From: Rikenella microfusus
GTDB lineage: Bacteria > Bacteroidota > Bacteroidia > Bacteroidales > SZUA-534
Reading direction: 5' to 3'
NCBI GenBank assembly: GCA_020719105.1
Contig: DYQV01000042.1
Coordinates: 1 to 13,140, forward strand
DNA length: 13,140 nt
Shown here: in pieces, positions 9,031 to 13,140 of the stretch
Numbering within the stretch: position 1 is the first letter of the stretch
How the letters are laid out: the number at the start of each line of letters is the position of its first letter
The notes under the pieces: model-generated
Told to the model about the DNA's origin: nothing
Seen by the model: the letters and a program-made list of their open reading frames with translations, nothing else
Database searches by the model: none
Translations under genes and position numbers: made by a program

Positions 9031-9885
9031 ATGAAAAACTTAATTCTTCTTTTTGCAGTAACCATGCTATTTACCCAATGTGCCAAACAAAAAAAACAAT
9101 TGAACGAGAGCCAAATGCGTACCGATAGCCTGCAACGGTTAGTACTCCAAAAAGATTCTGCTATTTATGGAATAATGGGAACTTTCACCGAAATTGAAAA
9201 TAACCTGGCAACCATCAAAGAAAAAGAGAAAATCATTTCACTGGCGATAAAAGATGTTGAAAACCCCCAAACAAGAGAAGAAAAAATTAATGCAGATATA
9301 AATTCAATTTACGACTTGATGCTGAAAAACAAAGAGAAAGTAGCAAAACTTGAACGCCTTTTAAAAAATGCAAACATTAAAAACAGTGCTTTGCAAAAAA
9401 CCATTGAAAGCTTAGAAGCCCAACTAGCTGAGAAAAATGTTGCTATTATCAATCTCAGGCAGCAATTACTAAATATGAATCTTAAAATTGATGAACTTAC
9501 CTATTCAATGGATACACTAAAATTCGATATTGAAGTAAAAAAAGAATTAATAAAAGTTCAGGACGAAAACCTGAATACTGCTTATTACCTTGTTGGTACC
9601 GAAAAAGAATTGAAGGAAAAGAAAATCCTTGATACAAAAGGCGGGGTTATTGGCATTGGTACTGGTAAAACGCTTAATAAGGACTTCGACAAAGAGTTAT
9701 TCAATACCATTGACATTCGAAACAAAACTTCGTTTGAGTTGAAAGCAAAGAAAATTAAAATAATTACTACGCATCCGTCCAATTCATATCAACTGTTTGG
9801 CAAAAAACCTGTGGATAGCTTAGTTGTTAAAAATCCACAGGACTTTTGGAGCGTTTCAAAATATTTTGTTGTCATTACCTATTAA
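9031..9885 (+). CDS. Coiled-coil lipoprotein, possibly Cbp1-like adhesin
   Basis: The 284-aa product begins with a hydrophobic signal ending FTQC at Cys17. This is a permissive Bacteroidota lipobox, with Gln just before Cys being unusual. Residues ~18-195 are Lys/Glu/Leu-rich with heptad character and form a long predicted coiled coil. A globular C-terminal part (~198-284) contains a Gly-rich GGVIGIGTGK stretch and ends in beta-type sequence. From memory it resembles Bacteroidales lipoproteins annotated as Cbp1-family collagen-binding adhesins, but I hold that name loosely. It is monocistronic: 121 bp separate it from the regulator gene and a terminator follows. No functional link to the sugar genes is visible. 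Confidence 0.75.
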   Translation: MKNLILLFAVTMLFTQCAKQKKQLNESQMRTDSLQRLVLQKDSAIYGIMGTFTEIENNLATIKEKEKIISLAIKDVENPQTREEKINADINSIYDLMLKNKEKVAKLERLLKNANIKNSALQKTIESLEAQLAEKNVAIINLRQQLLNMNLKIDELTYSMDTLKFDIEVKKELIKVQDENLNTAYYLVGTEKELKEKKILDTKGGVIGIGTGKTLNKDFDKELFNTIDIRNKTSFELKAKKIKIITTHPSNSYQLFGKKPVDSLVVKNPQDFWSVSKYFVVITY

Positions 9886-9908
9886 ACTTCAATTGAAACA
9901 AATTTTAT

Positions 9909-9942
9909 AAAACCTTTGATTGATAAAATCAGAGGTTTTTTT
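9909..9942 (+). terminator. Intrinsic terminator after the lipoprotein gene
   Basis: A 13-bp stem is formed by 9909-9921 (AAAACCTTTGATT) and 9927-9939, with one T:G wobble and a 5-base loop. The T run spans 9936-9942. The hairpin starts 24 bp after the stop codon. Confidence 0.87.
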
Positions 9943-9957
9943 ACATATACCCTTATT

Positions 9958-9980
9958 TCCGCAAGTCACGGTGTGACTTG
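9958..9980 (+). repeat. REP-like palindromic repeat, copy 1
   Basis: CAAGTCAC (9962-9969) and GTGACTTG (9973-9980) form perfect 8-bp arms around GGT. The first 19 bp (TCCGCAAGTCACGGTGTGA) match copy 4 (12797-12815, minus strand) at 17 of 19 positions, so the similarity extends beyond the palindrome. Confidence 0.75.
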
Positions 9981-10028
9981 TTGATTTAATGGTACTTATA
10001 AAAACTTACATTGTTATTTTAATTAAAG

Positions 10029-10043
10029 AGTCACGCCGTGACT
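10029..10043 (-). repeat. REP-like palindromic repeat, copy 2
   Basis: AGTCACG and CGTGACT form perfect 7-bp arms around a single base. Read on the minus strand the core is AGTCACGGCGTGACT, which differs at one of 15 positions from the copy 1 core. It faces copy 1 across about 48 bp, like a paired REP unit. Confidence 0.7.
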
Positions 10044-10177
10044 AACAGTAATTTAGATTTTTATACGCAAATTTAAGGTAAACTATCAATTTCTTTTCAA
10101 TATAAAATGAATTGTTTATGAATCCTAATTATTCCCCTAAAAGGATATTTTTTAAAATTCATCGTAAAAAATCGATT

Positions 10178-10185
10178 TATTTTTG
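10178..10185 (+). promoter_or_regulatory. Candidate -7 box for the D12-like gene
   Basis: TATTTTTG matches the Bacteroidota primary sigma -7 consensus TAnnTTTG. No clear -33 TTG element lies at the expected distance, so support is limited. Transcription would begin around 10190, which places the inverted repeat at 10199-10224 right after the start site, as expected for a repressor site. Confidence 0.35.
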
Positions 10186-10198
10186 AGATTTTACAAAA

Positions 10199-10244
10199 AC
10201 TAAACTAATTTAGGTTAGTTTAGTAGTGGAAACTAACAATTAGT
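10199..10244. promoter_or_regulatory. ACTAA inverted-repeat operator candidate
   Basis: ACTAAACTAA (10199-10208) and TTAGTTTAGT (10215-10224) are perfect 10-bp arms with a 6-bp spacer. A second smaller site follows: ACTAA (10232-10236), CAA, TTAGT (10240-10244), ending 3 bp before the ATG at 10248. Both sites use the same ACTAA/TTAGT half-site and no T run follows, so a protein-binding operator is more likely than a terminator. Control of the downstream gene, perhaps autoregulation, is inferred. Confidence 0.5.
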
Positions 10245-10247
10245 AAA

Positions 10248-11339
10248 ATGCAATCTTCAATAATTTCTCCTTTTTTATTTAATTATAAGCCAGATGAATC
10301 GCTTAATTTGAGCTCATATAAAAGGTATATCCACCTAAATATTGGAAAAGGAGCTTCCCTTTTTACCCAGAAAAAAGGGACTTTATGTATTATTAATGAT
10401 GCTAACATTGAGGTAATCCAATTTTATCAAAATCTGGGTTCATCCAAACTTCATGAATTTATTTCAACAATTGCTTTAAATTGGGAATTAATTGAGGAAT
10501 TCAGCCAGCTCTCATCAAAAGAAATTTATATCTCATACCAGGACTTTGAGAATGGTATTATAACTCTTGAAGATGTGCAATTCATGGTCAGAGCAATTGT
10601 CCTCATGAATACCGATATCGAAAAATTCACCCCTCTCTTTAGTCAATCATTCACTATAACTCAGGATTTGTTTATCAATTCATTAATAAAAAGCGTGGTG
10701 AAACAAATTGCTAAAATCAAAGACTCTACAAATAAATCAAAATTCTCCAAGTCGCTCGAATTATTCAACAAACAAATCGAAATTGGTTTTAAAACAGGGT
10801 TCTTTAATCATTTTCAAAATATTGTTAATCTTCAAAATACCAATATGGTTGATTGTATTGATAAATATAAGCAACTATCGTTTTGGTATTTTATAGGACA
10901 AACCAGTAAAGGAAATAAAATTGCTTACGACACCAATGGTAATCTTAAAAGTCAATATGGGGAGGAAGAAACTTATAAAAACCACTTTAAGCTACTCGCC
11001 CATCAGATTAAAAAGTGTTACGAAGAACTGACATTACAACAAATTAATTACTACAATTTGCCTTACAACGACTTTTTAAGTACCGTAAATCCAACCAAAG
11101 GCGATGTTTTGATTGCTGATCTTAGGTCAATAAATCAAATAAATACATCAACCCGGGAACAAAAACAAAATACTGTTCTATCGAATGTATTAAATCTTTT
11201 TAGAAATTATACATGTCAATGGATAATCTTAATTGACAATGATTCTAAATTGGCTGAAATTAGGAGCAATCAGGAACAGTTGGTAATTACGGTACATAAA
11301 GAAAACAACACGGAATTTGCTGTAATAAGCAATATCTAA
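10248..11339 (+). CDS. Degenerate D12-class (Dam-like) methyltransferase homologue
   Basis: The 363-aa product follows the layout of D12-class N6-adenine DNA methyltransferases without their catalytic residues. Residues 5-16 correspond to the SPF.YPGGK start but lack PGGK. LNIGKGASLF (30-39) stands where F.GGGS (SAM binding) is expected, and the following IINDANIEVIQFY (48-60) fits the family well. YDTNGNLKSQYG (227-238) matches the conserved Y..kG.fn.pyG block. LPYNDFL (271-277) precedes GDVLIADLR, where ADLR (290-293) replaces DPPY. The frame is fully open, so this may be a repurposed, non-methylating protein rather than a fresh pseudogene. It sits behind an operator-like palindrome and 67 bp before an hsdR relic. 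The assignment rests on motif order judged by eye; a search could overturn it. Confidence 0.55.
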   Translation: MQSSIISPFLFNYKPDESLNLSSYKRYIHLNIGKGASLFTQKKGTLCIINDANIEVIQFYQNLGSSKLHEFISTIALNWELIEEFSQLSSKEIYISYQDFENGIITLEDVQFMVRAIVLMNTDIEKFTPLFSQSFTITQDLFINSLIKSVVKQIAKIKDSTNKSKFSKSLELFNKQIEIGFKTGFFNHFQNIVNLQNTNMVDCIDKYKQLSFWYFIGQTSKGNKIAYDTNGNLKSQYGEEETYKNHFKLLAHQIKKCYEELTLQQINYYNLPYNDFLSTVNPTKGDVLIADLRSINQINTSTREQKQNTVLSNVLNLFRNYTCQWIILIDNDSKLAEIRSNQEQLVITVHKENNTEFAVISNI

Positions 11340-11361
11340 TAAAAAAAACCTCTAGTTTTGT

Positions 11362-11377
11362 AAGTGAGGATGTGACT
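11362..11377 (+). repeat. REP-like repeat, copy 3 (diverged)
   Basis: AAGTGAGGATGTGACT matches REP copy 1 at 13 of 16 positions, and its first 14 bases match copy 4 at 13 of 14. It is no longer a perfect palindrome. It lies between the D12-like gene and the hsdR relic. Confidence 0.45.
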
Positions 11378-11406
11378 CTCCATTTTAATAAGCATCTGAT
11401 AAAATA

Positions 11407-11601
11407 ATGAATCAACCCACAAACCAAAATCCAGAGCAGATAGCAAGGGATAACATTGACAAGCACTGATTGCTTGATAGGAAAGATTTTGATATGAACC
11501 CATTTAATGCCAATGGAGTGCTGGGTAAAATGTGGAAGCTTTTTGATGAAAATACCGATGAAACTGTTAGTGAATTGAACAAAGTGATGGCAGCATTATG
11601 A
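11407..11601 (+). pseudogene. Type I restriction hsdR relic, internally deleted
   Basis: An ATG at 11407 encodes 20 residues (NPEQIARDNIDK near the end) that match the typical N-terminus of EcoEI/EcoR124-like HsdR subunits. TGA at 11467 stops it, but a one-base shift continues as Leu-Ile-Ala, which is also HsdR-like. From about 11479 another frame reads FNANGVLGKMWKLFDENTDE, then SELNKVMAAL and TGA at 11599-11601, a typical HsdR C-terminus (the LGKAYQLFG...ELNEAL pattern). The helicase and nuclease domains are therefore missing: a gene of normally ~750-1000 codons has collapsed to under 200 bp. Its stop overlaps the next ATG as ATGA, showing that hsdR and the DUF3800 gene were once translationally coupled. 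No hsdM or hsdS is visible. Confidence 0.72.
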
Positions 11602-12584
11602 TTGAGCAAAAAAATAAATTAGCAGTACACCGGTTTTTAGATGAAGCTGGCGATACCACTGTTTATGGGAAAGGTAAAACTGATGCTATCGGAAAAGATG
11701 GGGTTTCAAATTGCTTTATAATTGGAATGGTGAAATTCAAAGAACCGCTTGAGTCATTGCGAAATAAAATAATAGATTTACAAAATTCAATTGAGACCGA
11801 CCCTTATTTCAATGTGCCAAGTATTCAAAAGAAAACCAAGGGTTCGGGTTATTATTTGCATGCAACGGATGATTTGCCTGAGGTTCGGAAATTATTTTTC
11901 GACATCATAAAAAATATTGATTGCAGTTTTGAGGCTGTTGTGGCCACTAAATCACTATCGAGATTCGAAACTAAATATAAAGGTGAAAGAAGAGTATTTT
12001 TATGCCGATATGCTTTCGCATTTGCTTAAAAATAAGCTTACTCAGAAGGAAGAGAAACTAATACTTCATATATCAGCCAGAGGTAAATGCACTAACCCGG
12101 ATTATTCATGAATAATCCTGACGATTAAGCTCCTCCTCAAAATTGGGAAAATAAAAACTCCCAATTTTGGGTGTAGCTAAATCGGGGTTTCCCGCTTTGC
12201 AACCCAATGCCCATCGCACATTCACACCTTTCGCTGTGCTCAGGTATGAATAAAGCGGGTAAGAATCAGAATTTGGAACTTGCTTTAGCCAAAGCTAAAC
12301 AAAGGCATCAAACCACTAAAAGCGAAGTGGCAATTACAACTAATATTGTTTTCAATATTACGTATCCAACTACCGAACCACTTATAAATGTAACCGACTA
12401 TTTTTGTTGGGCTATACAAAGGGTTTTTGAACGCGGAGAAACACGTTTTTACGATTTTTTAAAGGATAAAATATCTTTAGTGATTGACTTGCACGATGTG
12501 GAAAAATACAAGGGATATAAAAATTATTACAATCCAAAGAATCCCTTGACTATCGGCAATAAAAAAAGCCCACCTTTACACTAA
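11598..12584 (+). pseudogene. DUF3800-like gene broken by a frameshift and a MITE
   Basis: The product begins MIEQKNKLAVHRFLDEAGDT, with the Asp-Glu-(Ser/Ala)-Gly motif of DUF3800 proteins (RNase H-like fold, often found in defence and restriction loci). The frame runs to ~11985, then moves by +1, consistent with one extra base near 11985. It continues as EEYFYADMLSHLLKNKL and LILHISARGKCT up to 12093. A 164-bp insertion (12096-12259) follows, and the reading resumes as KNQNLELALAKAKQRH through to ISLVIDLHD and the stop at 12582-12584. Removing the insertion plus one TAA copy (167 bp) puts the two halves in phase; dropping one base gives an intact protein of 272 residues, a normal family length. 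The ATG overlaps the hsdR stop. The ATG-headed frame starting at 12207 begins inside the insertion and is not a real gene start. Confidence 0.8.
12096..12259. mobile_element. 164-bp MITE-like element with TAA target duplication
   Basis: TAA direct repeats at 12093-12095 and 12260-12262 flank the element. The terminal inverted repeats CCCGGATTATTCAT (12096-12109) and ATGAATAAAGCGGG (12246-12259) match at 12 of 14 positions. The interior is highly folded: a perfect 20-bp palindrome at 12099-12118, an 11-bp stem (12138-12148 with 12159-12169), and a compound hairpin in which CCCGCTTT (12191-12198) pairs with AAAGCGGG (12252-12259) outside a 10-bp stem with one mismatch (12220-12229 with 12242-12251). 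No transposase is encoded. It looks richer in GC than its surroundings. I cannot name the parent insertion sequence family. Confidence 0.8.
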
Positions 12585-12746
12585 TCTCAGGTTAAAACCT
12601 TTGAAACGACATGGAGTCGACATTCGTGTAAAGCAGACTTGAATACAAAAGTAAAGCATATATATTAATAAAACAAAAATAATTTATAAAACATTTAAAT
12701 CAAGGTATTTAAACAAATCCTGATAAACTAAATTCAGTCAAGATTT

Positions 12747-12785
12747 GAAATTATTAGTGAATTAAACGAAGTGTTAAGTTGCTGA
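12747..12785 (+). pseudogene. Second hsdR C-terminal tail remnant
   Basis: The frame EIISELNEVLSC-stop mirrors the ETVSELNKVMAAL tail of the relic at 11560-11601. Over 30 bp (12747-12776 against 11560-11589) the DNA is identical at 24 positions, and four of the six differences are transitions. Upstream the same frame hits a stop within a few codons, so only the tail is left. It could be the end of a second, deleted hsdR paralogue or a duplicated fragment. A chance match is possible given the short length. Confidence 0.4.
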
Positions 12786-12796
12786 TAGTGAAAAAT

Positions 12797-12815
12797 TCAC
12801 ACCCTCACTTGCGGA
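12797..12815 (-). repeat. REP-like repeat, copy 4
   Basis: On the minus strand this reads TCCGCAAGTGAGGGTGTGA, identical to copy 1 (9958-9976) at 17 of 19 positions. It lies 12 bp after the second hsdR tail and marks the right edge of the decayed island. Confidence 0.6.
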
Positions 12816-13140
12816 TATTGGGGAGTTTCTTTGAAAAGAACCTTTTACTATACTAAAACCGGAATAAAATATTGTATTTTAAATTTCTCATACAACCCGA
12901 ATATTTACTGAAAACAATATTCCTTGCCTATAAACTGCCACCGGTTTTAACCAAACCCAGGTTGCCGCAAAAAATAATATTAGAGAATGAGCTGCAACAT
13001 ATCAAATGATGGATTTAATAATCCTAATTTGATTATTTTAGCAATTCAAAAACAGGAATTATATTTTATTCACAAAATTTAATTAATGGGGTATCCGATC
13101 AACACCCGTGTTTTTGTAAACCATTGTTTTTCAATGCTTT

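Larger units (their letters stand above)
9886..10247. other. Intergenic region with terminator, REP pair and operator
   Basis: This 362-bp gap has no plausible gene on either strand. In order it holds the terminator of the lipoprotein gene, two REP-like palindromes in opposite orientation, an AT-rich stretch, a candidate promoter, and an ACTAA-type inverted-repeat operator just before the next ATG. Confidence 0.7.
12586..13140. other. Non-coding tail of the window
   Basis: I see no credible gene in these 555 bp on either strand; stops are frequent in all frames. The exceptions are a short hsdR-like tail (12747-12785) and REP copy 4 (12797-12815). An ATG at 13086 stays open to the window edge for 18 codons, which is too short to judge. 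Confidence 0.65.

Noticed and set aside
11917..12111. A 64-codon frame overlapping the DUF3800-like gene
   Set aside because: Its second half is the shifted continuation of the DUF3800-like protein, its first half is out-of-frame noise, and it runs into the insertion.
12207..12584. A 125-codon frame that could be called as a separate gene
   Set aside because: Its ATG and first ~18 codons lie in the MITE-like element; from 12260 onward it is the C-terminal half of the DUF3800-like pseudogene.
12588..12599. AGGTTAAAACCT as a terminator for the DUF3800-like gene
   Set aside because: The stem is only 5 bp with a 2-base loop and no T run.
13086..13140. An ATG-headed frame open to the window end
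   Set aside because: Only 18 codons are visible, with no promoter match or recognisable sequence, so it cannot be told from chance.

Overview
The window looks like an AT-rich Bacteroidota chromosome, probably a Bacteroidales/Marinilabiliales-type organism. The signs are permissive lipoprotein signal peptides, a beta-propeller/Y_Y_Y sensor regulator, no obvious Shine-Dalgarno sites, and one match to the Bacteroidota -7 promoter motif TAnnTTTG. All convincing genes lie on the + strand.

Region 1 (1-309) has no convincing gene. It holds three copies of a 45-64 bp repeat built from three closely spaced ATTCGTG words, and the last copy runs into the start of the first gene. Region 2 (310-8909) is a carbohydrate module. 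A cytoplasmic GH94 phosphorylase of about 1114 residues is followed 56 bp later by a GH3 lipoprotein beta-glucosidase and a strong intrinsic terminator. A membrane-tethered one-component regulator (propeller, Y_Y_Y, TM helix, coiled coil, LuxR-like HTH) comes next. The length of the GH94 protein and its pairing with GH3 suggest use of beta-1,2-gluco-oligosaccharides (sophoro-oligosaccharides). This is inferred from family knowledge, not shown directly. No SusC/SusD or endo-glucanase is in view.

Region 3 (9031-9942) is a single coiled-coil lipoprotein gene with its own terminator.

Region 4 (about 9950-12820) is a decayed defence-type island. Four copies of a REP-like repeat, alternating in orientation, are spread across it. 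It starts with an intact 363-aa gene that resembles a D12-class (Dam-like) adenine methyltransferase but has lost all three hallmark motifs. That gene sits behind a candidate promoter and a perfect 10-bp inverted-repeat operator. Next is a type I restriction hsdR gene collapsed to its first ~20 and last ~40 codons. An ATGA overlap couples this relic to a DUF3800-like gene, which is broken by a 1-nt frameshift and by a 164-bp MITE-like insertion with terminal inverted repeats and a TAA target duplication. Removing the insertion plus one TAA copy restores the reading frame exactly. A second copy of the hsdR tail survives at 12747-12785.

Region 5 (12586-13140) is otherwise non-coding as far as I can see.
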